Of a DNA stretch of 64,000 nucleotides, positions 17,640 to 26,899 are shown one piece after another. Within the stretch, counting starts at the first letter, position 1; every line of letters starts with the position of its first letter. Under the pieces are notes generated by a model. The model made no database searches. It was given only the letters and a program-made list of their open reading frames with translations, and had not been told where the DNA came from. The stretch spans positions 558,001 through 622,000 of the forward strand of contig NZ_JAMBNP010000002.1 in NCBI RefSeq assembly GCF_023715145.1, written 5' to 3'. The position numbers and the translations under genes were made by a program. The DNA is from Paenibacillus glycanilyticus. GTDB taxonomy: Bacteria > Bacillota > Bacilli > Paenibacillales > Paenibacillaceae.

Positions 17640-17704
17640 AGCAAAAGAAAATAAAGGCTTTCTCTATACGGGGTTTATCCGTTTACGCTTATATGTGACA
17701 AAAT

Positions 17705-17730
17705 TGAAACATAATGTTCATATATGCGTA
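17705..17730 (+). promoter_or_regulatory. Sigma-W-type (ECF) promoter of the nfeD-floA unit
   Basis: TGAAAC (17705-17710), a 16-bp spacer and CGTA (17727-17730) match the known B. subtilis sigma-W consensus TGAAAC-N16-CGTA exactly. In B. subtilis the orthologous yqeZ-yqfA-yqfB operon belongs to the sigma-W envelope-stress regulon, so position and function agree. The start codon of the first gene lies about 36 bases further on. Confidence 0.9.
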
Positions 17731-17765
17731 TTAACGGTTACTGATTGAAAAGGAGGAGCGACACT

Positions 17766-19142
17766 TTGCAAACGAATCGATGGCGCTTTGCTGCTGTCAT
17801 TTTGCCACTTCTGATGCTGGTTTCGATGATGCTGGTTGCCACAGGCGGACTGCTTGGCGGCAGTAAATCCGTACACGGAGCAGAAGCATCGGAAATCGGT
17901 CCCGCGGTGTACGTCGTACCGGTCAAGCAAACGGTGGAATCCGGGCTTAAATCGTTTTTGGAGAGGGCTTACAAAGAGGCGGCCGAAGCGAAGGCGGAAA
18001 GAGTTGTGATCGTGATCAATACGTTTGGCGGAGAAGTAACAAGCGCCGAGGAAATCGGTGAGCTGATCCGCAAGAGCAGTATTCCTACTACGGCTTACGT
18101 AGAGGGAAAGGCCGTATCGGCAGGCACTTATATTGCTCTTAACGCGCAAAACATTGTAATGGAGCCGGGAAGCACAATTGGCGCTGCCGCTGTAGTTAAC
18201 GGCTCTGGAGACCTTATTGACAATCCAAAGGTTATCTCGTTCTGGGTGAAGACGATGAGAGAGGCAGCCGAGTTAAACGGCCGCAATCCGGATATCGCTG
18301 CTGCCATGGTGGATCCCGGCGTGACGGTGCCGCTGCCAGATCTGAAGCAGGTCAAGCAATCCGGCCAGATTCTGACGTTAACGGCTGATGAAGCCATTAA
18401 AGTCGGGTATGCAGAGTACAAGGCGGAATCCGTGGAGGATGCGATTAAGTGGCTTGGGCTCGAGAGCCGTGAGCAGATTAGTCTCAAGCCTACAATTTCC
18501 GAGAAGATTTCCTCATGGCTTGTTAATCCGGTAGTGATGACAGTGCTGTTCGTCCTGGGGATTGCCGGTATTGCCATTGAACTCTTTATCCCGGGCTTTG
18601 GCTTCCCGGGAATTATCGGGATTCTGTCGTTTGGCTTGTATTTCTTTGGTCATTATATTGCGGGATTTGCGGGGATGGAGTCAGTGGTGCTCTTCATTGT
18701 TGGAATAGCGCTGCTGGTTGTTGAGCTGTTTGTGCCCAGCTGGGGGATACTTGGCATTCTAGGCAGCGCCTCGCTAATTGCCGGGGTGTTGACTGCCGCA
18801 TCCAGTCCGCTTACGGCATTTATCTCGCTTGTTATCGCTTTGGCGGTTGCAACGATTATCCTGTACTTCGTGGTGAAGAAATACAAGGACAGAGGCGTCT
18901 GGAATAAATTTATTTTGCGGGAAAAGCTGACAACCGATAAAGGCTACCTGTCCGCGGAAACAAAGGATGAGCTTCTGGGCCAGGAAGGGGTAGCGATTAC
19001 GCCGCTTCGCCCGGCAGGAACAATCCAGATTGGCGACAATCGGATAGACGTTGTCACATCGGGGGAATTCATTGCCTCCGGAAAAACCGTAAAAGTAATA
19101 AAAACCGAAGGAACATGGGTTGTCGTAAGAGAAGTCCTGTAA
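17766..19142 (+). CDS. NfeD family membrane-bound protease-like protein (YqeZ-like)
   Basis: This is the long, ClpP-containing form of NfeD, a partner of flotillin/SPFH proteins. Residues 1-45 form a signal peptide or membrane anchor. A ClpP-class serine protease-like domain covers about 45-225, with NTFGGEV and GKAVSAGTYIALNA around the expected catalytic Ser. Four or five hydrophobic helices lie at about 255-370, and a C-terminal OB-fold domain follows. I use TTG 17766 because AAGGAGGAG is seven to eight bases upstream; the in-frame TTG at 17745 precedes that site. It leads the sigma-W-type operon with floA directly downstream. Confidence 0.9.
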   Translation: MQTNRWRFAAVILPLLMLVSMMLVATGGLLGGSKSVHGAEASEIGPAVYVVPVKQTVESGLKSFLERAYKEAAEAKAERVVIVINTFGGEVTSAEEIGELIRKSSIPTTAYVEGKAVSAGTYIALNAQNIVMEPGSTIGAAAVVNGSGDLIDNPKVISFWVKTMREAAELNGRNPDIAAAMVDPGVTVPLPDLKQVKQSGQILTLTADEAIKVGYAEYKAESVEDAIKWLGLESREQISLKPTISEKISSWLVNPVVMTVLFVLGIAGIAIELFIPGFGFPGIIGILSFGLYFFGHYIAGFAGMESVVLFIVGIALLVVELFVPSWGILGILGSASLIAGVLTAASSPLTAFISLVIALAVATIILYFVVKKYKDRGVWNKFILREKLTTDKGYLSAETKDELLGQEGVAITPLRPAGTIQIGDNRIDVVTSGEFIASGKTVKVIKTEGTWVVVREVL

Positions 19143-19178
19143 GATAATGAGAAAAAATGACATGGAGGGTTATACCAA

Positions 19179-20162
19179 ATGGATCCGATTGTATCCGTAT
19201 TAATTATTGTAGTGGTAGCGATCATTGTACTATCCGTATTCTTAAGCTTCTTCCCGATTATGCTATGGATCTCCGCTCTGGCATCGGGCGTAAGAATCGG
19301 CATTATTACACTGGTTGCGATGCGTCTCCGCCGCGTAACGCCTAGCCGGATCGTTAACCCGTTGATTAAAGCAACGAAGGCTGGACTAGGACTTACGATT
19401 AATCAGCTGGAGAGTCACTTCCTCGCCGGCGGTAACGTTGACCGCGTTGTTAACGCCTTGATTGCCGCGCAACGCGCAAACATTCCGCTCGTCTTCGAGC
19501 GCGCGGCAGCGATTGACCTTGCCGGCCGTGATGTACTGCAAGCGGTGCAAATGAGCGTTAACCCGCGTGTCATCGAGACGCCTATCGTAGCTGCGGTTGC
19601 GAAGGACGGCATTGAGGTAAAAGTTAAAGCCCGCGTAACCGTACGCGCCAACATTGAACGCCTGGTCGGCGGCGCAGGCGAAGAAACCATTATCGCCCGC
19701 GTAGGCGAAGGCATTGTTACAACGGTTGGTTCCTCGAATTCGCATAAAGACGTGCTCGAGAATCCGGATATGATCTCCCGTACCGTGCTTGGCAAAGGTC
19801 TTGATGCCGGTACTGCCTTCGAAATCCTGTCCATTGATATTGCGGACGTTGACGTAGGCAAAAACATCGGTGCTCACTTGCAAACCGAGCAAGCCGAGGC
19901 CGACAAACGGATCGCGCAGGCGAAAGCCGAAGAGCGGCGTGCCATGGCGGTAGCGCAGGAGCAAGAGATGAAAGCCCGCGTCGTAGAGATGCGCGCGAAA
20001 GTCGTGGAATCCGAGTCCCAGGTTCCGCTTGCAATGGCGGATGCCTTGAAATCCGGTAAAATCGGCGTAATGGATTATATGAACCTGAAGAATATCGAGG
20101 CCGATACTCAAATGCGCAATACGATTGGCAAGCCGGACACACCTGCCGATAAAGACAACTAA
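19179..20162 (+). CDS. floA: Flotillin-like protein FloA (YqfA)
   Basis: FloA organises membrane microdomains and affects fluidity under envelope stress. The 327-residue protein has an N-terminal hairpin or membrane segment (about 5-45), an SPFH/PHB-like domain in the middle, and a long Ala/Glu/Gln-rich coiled coil near 225-280 that mediates oligomerisation. The sequence agrees with FloA along its length, for example [19 protein letters not shown] near 68-86. It follows nfeD by 36 bases with GGAGGG upstream of the ATG and shares the sigma-W-type promoter. Confidence 0.95.
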   Translation: MDPIVSVLIIVVVAIIVLSVFLSFFPIMLWISALASGVRIGIITLVAMRLRRVTPSRIVNPLIKATKAGLGLTINQLESHFLAGGNVDRVVNALIAAQRANIPLVFERAAAIDLAGRDVLQAVQMSVNPRVIETPIVAAVAKDGIEVKVKARVTVRANIERLVGGAGEETIIARVGEGIVTTVGSSNSHKDVLENPDMISRTVLGKGLDAGTAFEILSIDIADVDVGKNIGAHLQTEQAEADKRIAQAKAEERRAMAVAQEQEMKARVVEMRAKVVESESQVPLAMADALKSGKIGVMDYMNLKNIEADTQMRNTIGKPDTPADKDN

Positions 20163-20197
20163 GGCGCCCCGCTGCGTCGCGTGAGGGAGGTGCAGGC

Positions 20198-20683
20198 GTG
20201 AAATTAATAAGTTTTCTGCTCGAAAATATATACTGGGTCATCGTAATTGGCGGTGTTCTCTTCTCGATGTTTGGCCGCTCCGGTTCCAAGCGCCGTTCGA
20301 ACCGAATGCCGAGCTTTGGCGGCGGGAACGATCCGCATAAGCCCGGAAACCGTCAAGATCCGGCATGGGAAGAGGAGGATGAAGAAGAATATCAGCCTCA
20401 GAAGCCCGTAATGACCAGCTCCTCCTCTCAAGGGGAGGGAATGGGCTCTGACGAGGGTACCGGGTCGCAGGCTTTGGAACGGGCCGTTCAGGCCGCTACC
20501 GGCCGTCCTTCGGAGCCGCCTCGTGCACGTTTGGGTGCAGCCAAACCCAAACCTCAGGCAGCCGTTCCTTCCGTTGAGAGCAGAACCGAGATAACGACTC
20601 CAAAAGCCGACGAGCTGCGTAAAGCGATCGTATGGGCCGAAATATTGGGGCCTCCGCGTTCCAAGCGCCCTTTTGGCAAATAA
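20198..20683 (+). CDS. Hypothetical protein with N-terminal membrane segment, third gene of the nfeD-floA operon
   Basis: The 161-residue protein has one hydrophobic helix at about residues 8-24, then a basic patch and a long low-complexity region rich in Glu, Pro, Ser and Gly, ending with a helical segment. No enzyme motif is visible. The start is a GTG preceded by GAGGGAGG. It occupies the place of B. subtilis yqfB but I see no clear similarity; position suggests a role alongside NfeD and FloA at the membrane. A strong terminator directly follows. Confidence 0.75.
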   Translation: MKLISFLLENIYWVIVIGGVLFSMFGRSGSKRRSNRMPSFGGGNDPHKPGNRQDPAWEEEDEEEYQPQKPVMTSSSSQGEGMGSDEGTGSQALERAVQAATGRPSEPPRARLGAAKPKPQAAVPSVESRTEITTPKADELRKAIVWAEILGPPRSKRPFGK

Positions 20684-20689
20684 TTTAAA

Positions 20690-20741
20690 GAACAGCCGTG
20701 TAACGATGCGTCTACGCATCGTTGCCCGGCTGTTCTTTTTT
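20690..20741 (+). terminator. Intrinsic terminator of the nfeD-floA operon
   Basis: GAACAGCCG and CGGCTGTTC form the outer stem, and AACGATGCG/CGCATCGTT the inner stem around TCTA. Six T residues follow. Confidence 0.93.
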
Positions 20742-20847
20742 ATCACCAAAGAGCATCCATATATCTCATAAATCGTTCCGTCGCCGCATATTTTGGTACA
20801 GTACAATAATGTGCACTCGCGCGGCGGAGGGGGACAATGGATCAGCT

Positions 20848-21135
20848 ATGGGCCGTTTAAATCGTAAATTACGCAAATTGACTGCCGATATATTGGATTT
20901 GCCGCAGGATGTAGTCTATGATCTGCCCCGCATGACGATGATCGGAGACCGTCAGCTTTATATCGAGAACCATCGCGGCGTACTTCATTTCTCCAGCGAG
21001 AAGCTGAGACTGGCATTAAGCAGGGGCGAGCTGGAAGTGACAGGTACCTCGCTTGTCATAAGAACGATCTGGACGGAAGAGGTTTTCATAGAGGGTCAAA
21101 TCAAAAGTATCGAAGTAAGGGATCAGGAGGGATAA
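20848..21135 (+). CDS. yqfC: Sporulation protein YqfC
   Basis: YqfC is a small protein of the YabP/YqfC family expressed during sporulation. The 95-residue sequence contains the family core LDLPQDVVYDLPRMTMIGDRQ near residues 17-37 and YIENHRGVL just after. The C-terminal half is beta-rich. GGAGGGGGAC lies about 14 bases before the chosen ATG; earlier in-frame starts lack any site. It is followed two bases later by yqfD, the invariant partner in spore formers, which together are thought to act in the mother cell. Confidence 0.9.
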   Translation: MGRLNRKLRKLTADILDLPQDVVYDLPRMTMIGDRQLYIENHRGVLHFSSEKLRLALSRGELEVTGTSLVIRTIWTEEVFIEGQIKSIEVRDQEG

Positions 21136-21137
21136 GC

Positions 21138-22331
21138 ATGGCTGGTCAATGGCTGCAGTGGATTCGCGGTGTTGTTACGGTGCATATCAGGGGCGGACAA
21201 CCTGAACGGCTCGTGAACCGGGCTCTCGAAGGGGGGCTCGAACTGTCTTCCATCCGGTGGACAAGCGATAAGCTGCTGGAATTCGAGCTGTCAGTAGGGG
21301 ATTTTTTCCGTCTTCGTCCGTTCTTGAAGGAGACAGGCTGCAGGGCGCATGTCACCAAGAGAGAAGGCATGCCTTTTTGGCTTGTCCGGATTGAGAAAAG
21401 AAAGTTTTTCGCGATTGGAATCGGTTTGTTTTTTATCGGCATTTATCTGTTATCCTCGCTTGTATGGTCCGTTGAAGTGAAAGGGAACGTCAAGCTGACG
21501 GAGGAGCAGGTTCTTAAGGCGGCTAAGAGCGAAGGGATCTTCCCGATGCAATGGTCATTCCGATTAAAGGACAAGGATCAGCTGGCCAAGGAGCTGGTGA
21601 CGGATCTTCCGGGCGCTACCTGGGTTGGCGTGGAGAAAAAAGGGACAAGGATCGTCATTGAGATTGTTGAAGCAACAGAGCCCGAGAAGGTGGATCTGCA
21701 AAACCCCCGTCATCTGATTGCCTCCAATGATGCGGTTATTACGGAGATCTACACAGAGAAGGGCCGACCGGTCGTCAAGAAAAATATGAAGGTAAAGAAA
21801 GGCCAGACCCTGATCTCGGGAACCATTGGAGGCGGCGCTTATACGAAGTCCGTTGTGGCGAAGGGCAGTGTTCGGGGCCTCGTATGGTACGAATTTAATG
21901 TGGTGTCCCCTCTTGCGCAGGAGGTCAAGGTATATACGGGAGAGAAAAAGACAAAATGGTATGCCGTCTTTGGCAGCCGAGCTCTTCAGGTTAGCGGGTA
22001 CGGCAAAAATCCGTTTGATTCTTCCGAGGATGTCGTCGTTGAGGAAAAGGCGGTGTGGCGCAGCTGGAAGCTGCCGTTCGGGCGGCTGAAAAAGACCATA
22101 ATGGAGGTCCGGACCGACGTAAGGGAGCTTACGGACGAAGAAGCGAAAAATAACGGAATGCTCCAGGCGAAATCCGACGTCATGCTGAAAGCAGGCAATG
22201 ACGCTGTTATATTAAAGGAAATTGTTTTGCATGAAAAGACGGACAATGGTAAAGTTTATATGAAAGTTCTTTTTGAAGTGGAGCAATCAATCGTAGAAGA
22301 GATGCCACTAGTCCAGATGCAAGGAGAATGA
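21138..22331 (+). CDS. yqfD: Sporulation protein YqfD
   Basis: A 397-residue bitopic membrane protein of the YqfD family, required for efficient sporulation. An N-terminal cytoplasmic region (about 1-85) with RGGQPERLVNRAL precedes one membrane helix at about 92-110 (FAIGIGLFFIGIYLLSSLVW). The long C-terminal extracytoplasmic part carries a POTRA-like beginning, VKGNVKLTEEQVLKAA. AGGAGG precedes the ATG and the gene follows yqfC by two bases. Its stop overlaps the start region of phoH. Confidence 0.92.
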   Translation: MAGQWLQWIRGVVTVHIRGGQPERLVNRALEGGLELSSIRWTSDKLLEFELSVGDFFRLRPFLKETGCRAHVTKREGMPFWLVRIEKRKFFAIGIGLFFIGIYLLSSLVWSVEVKGNVKLTEEQVLKAAKSEGIFPMQWSFRLKDKDQLAKELVTDLPGATWVGVEKKGTRIVIEIVEATEPEKVDLQNPRHLIASNDAVITEIYTEKGRPVVKKNMKVKKGQTLISGTIGGGAYTKSVVAKGSVRGLVWYEFNVVSPLAQEVKVYTGEKKTKWYAVFGSRALQVSGYGKNPFDSSEDVVVEEKAVWRSWKLPFGRLKKTIMEVRTDVRELTDEEAKNNGMLQAKSDVMLKAGNDAVILKEIVLHEKTDNGKVYMKVLFEVEQSIVEEMPLVQMQGE

Positions 22332-22333
22332 GG

Positions 22334-23308
22334 TTGTTGCAGAGTGAAGCAAAAGTAGTCAAAATTCCGCTCCAGAATGCCGTAGAGGGACTGGCCGTGT
22401 TTGGCCCCCAAGATAAGTATCTAAAGATTGTGCAGCAGCAGATGGAGGCAACTCTATCTTCCCGGGAAGCGGAGATTGTCATTTCCGGCCCTGCACAAGA
22501 AGTGGAATCGCTAGAGCAGTTCTATAATGTCCTGCTGCAGCTTGTCCGCGGCGGTTACACACCATCGGAGAGAGACATCACTTATGCGCTTGATCTTGCG
22601 CGCAGCATGCAAGCGGAAGAACTGCTCGATTTGCTTAAAGCTGAAATTACGACGACATACAGAGGCAAGCCGATTCGCGTGAAGACAATCGGTCAGCGTC
22701 ACTATGTGAAGACAATCAAGAAGCAGGATATTGTGTTCGGGATTGGACCTGCCGGTACAGGCAAAACGTATCTTGCGGTTGTTCTAGCAGTTGCGGCGCT
22801 AAAAGAAGGCTCTGTTAAAAAAATAATGCTGACTCGTCCTGCCGTAGAAGCGGGTGAGAACCTGGGCTTCCTGCCCGGCGATCTGCAAGAGAAGGTAGAC
22901 CCTTATTTGAGGCCGCTCTATGACGCGCTTCACGATGTGCTTGGTCCGGATCAAACGGCGAAGGCGTTCGAGCGCGGAACGATCGAGATCGCTCCGCTTG
23001 CTTATATGCGCGGACGTACGCTGGATGATTCGTTTATTATTTTGGACGAAGCGCAAAACACGACTCCGGAACAAATGAAGATGTTTCTGACAAGGCTTGG
23101 CTTTGGTTCGAAAATGGTGATTACAGGCGACGTGACGCAGATTGATTTGCCGCGGGGCAAAAACTCCGGGCTCATCGAGGCGCAGCGCATTTTACGAGAT
23201 ATTGACGAAATTGGTTTTATTCATTTCTCCGAGCAAGACGTCGTTCGCCATTCCTTGGTTCAAAAAATAATCGTGGCATACAACTGGGACGCTGAAAACA
23301 AAGCATAG
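22334..23308 (+). CDS. phoH: PhoH family P-loop ATPase
   Basis: PhoH-like proteins are P-loop ATPases linked to RNA metabolism; in bacteria they commonly sit next to ybeY, as here. The roughly 324-residue protein has an N-terminal RNA-binding-like region and a P-loop domain with GPAGTGKTYLAV near 142-153 and Walker B SFIILDEAQNTTPEQ near 236-250. AAGGAGA ends at 22327, so the ATG at 22328 is too close to it; TTG 22334 or 22337 gives normal spacing and I use 22334. The start is therefore uncertain by a few codons. Confidence 0.93.
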   Translation: MLQSEAKVVKIPLQNAVEGLAVFGPQDKYLKIVQQQMEATLSSREAEIVISGPAQEVESLEQFYNVLLQLVRGGYTPSERDITYALDLARSMQAEELLDLLKAEITTTYRGKPIRVKTIGQRHYVKTIKKQDIVFGIGPAGTGKTYLAVVLAVAALKEGSVKKIMLTRPAVEAGENLGFLPGDLQEKVDPYLRPLYDALHDVLGPDQTAKAFERGTIEIAPLAYMRGRTLDDSFIILDEAQNTTPEQMKMFLTRLGFGSKMVITGDVTQIDLPRGKNSGLIEAQRILRDIDEIGFIHFSEQDVVRHSLVQKIIVAYNWDAENKA

Positions 23309-23325
23309 AGAGGAATGTCCGCTCG

Positions 23326-25566
23326 ATGAATCAGACTCAGGCCGGAAAACAAACAAATCTGCAGCAGGCCAAACCGGCTGGCTGGAAACAGAGCTCGGCA
23401 GTGCGCTACTTGCTCTTATTTATGTTTGTGCTGCTGTTCTATTTCAGCCTGGCGCCTCATCTGGTGCCGGAAACCTATGACATCCAGGTGGATGCCCCGA
23501 GCGATAAGGATATTGCGGCACCGCATCAAATCTTTGACAGCAAGGCAACGCTGGAAGCGCAGGAAGAAGCGGCAAACAAAATCGATTCCATTTACACCAA
23601 TGTCGCTTTTCGCAATGAACAGCTGATCGATCAGATCTTTATCCGGATCGAGCAGTTGAACCTGGATGACCAGGTGACCGTTCAGAACAAGGTGGAAATC
23701 TACCGGAACGAGATTCCCGGCAAATACAATGCTTTTGTCGATAATTTCGTCAAGATGAACATGGGCTCCGACAAGTACAGCGATACCTTGCTGGACGAGA
23801 TGTCTAAGGTTATCAAGGAGCAAGTCTATACGATACCGGAAGAGACGTTCTACAAGCTGCCCAATCTGACGCTGGACCAGCTGGAAGAGATGCGCACGGT
23901 CGGGCAGGAAGTCGTTCGCAAGCTGATGAGCGAACAGCTCCGAGATGCGGAGACGGCGCGCACGAAGGTAGCGGAGCTGGTGAATGCCAGCTCGCTGACC
24001 AACCGCACAAGCCGCGAGATCGTGCAGGAGCTGGCACGCTTTACGATAATGCCGAACCGGTTCCTCGATCAACAGGCTACTGACGAAGCCAAGATTCTGG
24101 CAAAGCAGAATACTCCGCAGGTTGTCATTAAAGAGGGCGATCTTATCGTGAAGCGCGGCGAGATCATTACCCCGGAAATGTACGAACTCCTGAAAGAGTC
24201 CGAGCTGCTGCAGGACAAACGCAATTATTGGCCTCAACTGGGACTGCTGCTCATGTCCGTCATAATGGTGGTCGGCTTGTACACGTATCTTCACCAATAC
24301 GGCAGCATGGACAGTACCAAGCCGAGCTACAGCAATACTCATCTGCTGATGCTTTGGCTCATTTATCTGATCAATATTATTACGATGCAGGTTATTTCCC
24401 TAACGCAGACGGATTCCGCGCCATATGCCGGTTATTTGGCGCCGGCCGCGCTCGGAACGATGTTGATTACGCTGCTGCTCGACGTGCATCTGGCGCTGAT
24501 CAGCTCCGTTTTGTTTGCGATTAGCGGAAGTATTATACTAAATACACAGACCGGGCAAATTTTCGATTTCCAGTACGGTTTTGTTATCATCGTTGTATCC
24601 CTGGCGGCGATTTTCTCGATTCACAGGGCAAGCCAGCGGTCTACGATTCTGAAAGCGGGCATTATGGTCAGCTTGTTTGGTTCGCTGGCCGTATTGTCGC
24701 TTATGTTCCTGACCGAACAGCTCGAGCAGGGTCCGCTAGTGTACTCTCTCGCTTTCGCATTCGCCAGCGGACTATTGACGGCGATTCTGGTTATCGGGCT
24801 TATGCCATTCTTCGAAATCACATTTGGTATACTATCAGCCTTGAAGCTGGTAGAGCTCTCTAACCCGAATCATCCGCTTCTTCGCAAGCTGCTCACCGAG
24901 ACGCCGGGTACCTATCATCACAGCGTTATGGTTGGCAATCTCGCGGAAGCGGCAGCCGAGTCCATTGGTGCGGACGGGCTTCTCTGCCGCGTAGGTTCGT
25001 ATTACCACGATATTGGGAAGACGAAGCGGCCGAGCTATTTTATCGAGAACCAGACCAATATGGAAAATCCGCATGATACGATTGAGCCTAAATTGAGTAA
25101 ATCAATCATTGTGGCCCATGCCCGCGACGGGGTAGACATGCTGAAGGCACAAAACATTCCGAAGCCGATCCGGGATATCGCGGAGCAGCATCACGGTACA
25201 ACGTCCTTGAAGTTCTTCTACTTCAAAGCTCTTAAACAAGCCGAGGAGCAGGGCATTCAAGTGAATTTCACCGAAGATGACTACCGTTATCCGGGGCCAA
25301 AAGCGCAATCGAAGGAAGCGGCCATCGTTGGTCTTGCCGATTGCGTAGAAGCGGCGGTCCGCAGTCTGCGGGGGCCAACCGTCGAGCAGGTCGAGGCGAT
25401 GATTCAGAAGATTATTAAAAGCCGCGTAGATGACAATCAATATAATGAGTGCGATCTGACGATGAAGGAGCTCGACAAGATTGCTCACTCGCTCAAGGAA
25501 AGCGTGATTGGCATATTCCACTCGCGGATTGAATATCCGGAAGATGTAAAACCAAAGGAGCGTTAA
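23326..25566 (+). CDS. pgpH: 7TM-HD phosphohydrolase, c-di-AMP phosphodiesterase PgpH type (YqfF)
   Basis: PgpH hydrolyses cyclic di-AMP to pApA. The 746-residue protein has the complete family layout: one N-terminal membrane helix (about 28-46), a large extracytoplasmic 7TMR-HDED domain to about residue 300, a seven-helix membrane block (about 305-505), and a cytoplasmic HD domain. In the HD domain, TYHHSVMVGNLAE (near 528) and YYHDIGKTKRP (near 561) supply the metal-binding His and HD residues. It sits between phoH and ybeY as in other Bacillales. Confidence 0.93.
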   Translation: MNQTQAGKQTNLQQAKPAGWKQSSAVRYLLLFMFVLLFYFSLAPHLVPETYDIQVDAPSDKDIAAPHQIFDSKATLEAQEEAANKIDSIYTNVAFRNEQLIDQIFIRIEQLNLDDQVTVQNKVEIYRNEIPGKYNAFVDNFVKMNMGSDKYSDTLLDEMSKVIKEQVYTIPEETFYKLPNLTLDQLEEMRTVGQEVVRKLMSEQLRDAETARTKVAELVNASSLTNRTSREIVQELARFTIMPNRFLDQQATDEAKILAKQNTPQVVIKEGDLIVKRGEIITPEMYELLKESELLQDKRNYWPQLGLLLMSVIMVVGLYTYLHQYGSMDSTKPSYSNTHLLMLWLIYLINIITMQVISLTQTDSAPYAGYLAPAALGTMLITLLLDVHLALISSVLFAISGSIILNTQTGQIFDFQYGFVIIVVSLAAIFSIHRASQRSTILKAGIMVSLFGSLAVLSLMFLTEQLEQGPLVYSLAFAFASGLLTAILVIGLMPFFEITFGILSALKLVELSNPNHPLLRKLLTETPGTYHHSVMVGNLAEAAAESIGADGLLCRVGSYYHDIGKTKRPSYFIENQTNMENPHDTIEPKLSKSIIVAHARDGVDMLKAQNIPKPIRDIAEQHHGTTSLKFFYFKALKQAEEQGIQVNFTEDDYRYPGPKAQSKEAAIVGLADCVEAAVRSLRGPTVEQVEAMIQKIIKSRVDDNQYNECDLTMKELDKIAHSLKESVIGIFHSRIEYPEDVKPKER

Positions 25567-25572
25567 CTTAGC

Positions 25573-26070
25573 ATGAGCTTGCAATTAGACTGGAGCAATG
25601 AACAAGAGAAAATCGAAATTCCGGAGCAATGGATCGAGAGGCTGGAGCAGCTTCTGCAGATTGCCGGCGAGATGGAAGGGCTGGCCGACGGCGAAGTCAC
25701 CCTGACGTTTACCGACAACGAGCAGATTCACCAGCTTAACCGCGAATACCGCGATATCGACCGTCCTACGGACGTATTATCGTTCGCGATGCAGGATGAT
25801 GGAACGGAAGAGCTCGACATTATCTTCGAGGTGGAGAGCGAGGATGAAGTTGACCCGATCTCCGGCATGCTGGGCGATATCGTCATCTCGGTTGAGAAGG
25901 CGCAGGAGCAAAGCGAGGATTACGGCCACTCCCTGGAACGGGAGATTGGGTTCTTGTTCGTACACGGTTTCCTTCATTTGCTGGGTTATGACCATATGGA
26001 CGATGCAGGTGAAGCGGAGATGACTTCCAAACAGGAAGCCGTATTGCAAAAGGCAGGTTTGTCGCGTTAA
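25573..26070 (+). CDS. ybeY: Endoribonuclease/rRNA maturation factor YbeY
   Basis: YbeY is a zinc-dependent endoribonuclease involved in 16S rRNA 3'-end maturation and ribosome quality control. At 165 residues it has the family hallmark HGFLHLLGYDH near residues 132-142 (H3xH5xH zinc site) and the upstream NREYRDIDRPTDVLSF segment around 56-71. AAGGAGCG overlaps the pgpH stop about 12 bases upstream of the ATG. Its stop shares one base with the start codon of the kinase gene. Confidence 0.96.
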   Translation: MSLQLDWSNEQEKIEIPEQWIERLEQLLQIAGEMEGLADGEVTLTFTDNEQIHQLNREYRDIDRPTDVLSFAMQDDGTEELDIIFEVESEDEVDPISGMLGDIVISVEKAQEQSEDYGHSLEREIGFLFVHGFLHLLGYDHMDDAGEAEMTSKQEAVLQKAGLSR

Positions 26071-26435
26071 TGCCGAAGTTTATCCGCAGCCTTTCCTTTG
26101 CTTGTTCAGGAATTGTCTTGGCTGTTAGGTCCCAGCGGCATATGAAGATCCATGCTATAGCTGCTGTTATCGTATGCATAATCGGGGCTATGCTGCCCCT
26201 GACCCGTCTGGAATGGGCGGTGCTGCTGTTAACGATGGCGCTTGTTATTTCACTAGAAATGGTTAACACGGCAATTGAGAAAACCGTTGACTTGGCCAGC
26301 CCGGATATCCACCCGCTTGCGAAAGCGGCCAAGGACGTGGCTGCCGGCGCTGTGCTGGTCTCGGCATGTATGGCTGTCATCATTGGGCTGCTCATTCTTG
26401 GGCCGCCCTTATGGCATTTTATCGTGAATGAATAG
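26070..26435 (+). CDS. dgkA: Diacylglycerol/undecaprenol kinase family protein
   Basis: A 121-residue integral membrane lipid kinase of the DgkA family. In Gram-positive bacteria the physiological substrate is mainly undecaprenol, giving undecaprenyl phosphate for cell-wall synthesis. Three hydrophobic helices are visible (about 28-45, 48-68 and 95-118). The catalytic signature EMVNTAIEKTVDLASPD lies near 66-82. The start codon overlaps the ybeY stop by one base (TAATG). The choice between diacylglycerol and undecaprenol kinase rests on phylogeny. Confidence 0.93.
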   Translation: MPKFIRSLSFACSGIVLAVRSQRHMKIHAIAAVIVCIIGAMLPLTRLEWAVLLLTMALVISLEMVNTAIEKTVDLASPDIHPLAKAAKDVAAGAVLVSACMAVIIGLLILGPPLWHFIVNE

Positions 26436-26456
26436 GAATAATAGGAGTTGAGGATC

Positions 26457-26891
26457 ATGGCATCATTCGAGGGATTATCGGAAGAATATTCGAAATTGCT
26501 AAATGCAGCGAAAGAGGCCATGTTGCGGGCTTATGTGCCATACTCCAATTTTCGCGTTGGTGCAGCGCTTCTGGACGACAGCGGCCATATCCATTATGGC
26601 TGCAATGTCGAGAACGCCGCATACAGCCCGTGCAATTGCGCCGAGAGAACCGCTTTATTCCGCGCAATTGCAGATGGCAAGCGGCCTGGACAATTCCAGG
26701 TCATCGCCGTCATGGGGGATACGGATGATCCGATTACGCCATGCGGAGTTTGCCGCCAGGTATTGGTTGAGCTTTGCAAACCGGACATGCCGGTTGTTAT
26801 GGGCAATCTGGAAGGCAAATGGAACGTCATGACGGTTGCCGAGCTGCTTCCTGGCGCGTTTACACCGTCTTCATTAGAGAAAGGAAGTTAA
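26457..26891 (+). CDS. cdd: Cytidine deaminase
   Basis: This is a tetrameric-type cytidine deaminase for pyrimidine salvage, converting cytidine and deoxycytidine to uridine and deoxyuridine. The 144-residue protein has the zinc and catalytic site C61-A62-E63 in the CNCAERTA motif and the two further zinc ligands C96 and C99 in PCGVC. The substrate-binding segment [11 protein letters not shown] is near 29-39 and CNVENAAY near 49-56. I use ATG 26457; the TTG at 26448 is directly adjacent to the AGGAG. Position between dgkA and era is the same as in Bacillus. Confidence 0.96.
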   Translation: MASFEGLSEEYSKLLNAAKEAMLRAYVPYSNFRVGAALLDDSGHIHYGCNVENAAYSPCNCAERTALFRAIADGKRPGQFQVIAVMGDTDDPITPCGVCRQVLVELCKPDMPVVMGNLEGKWNVMTVAELLPGAFTPSSLEKGS

Positions 26892-26899
26892 CCATTCAA

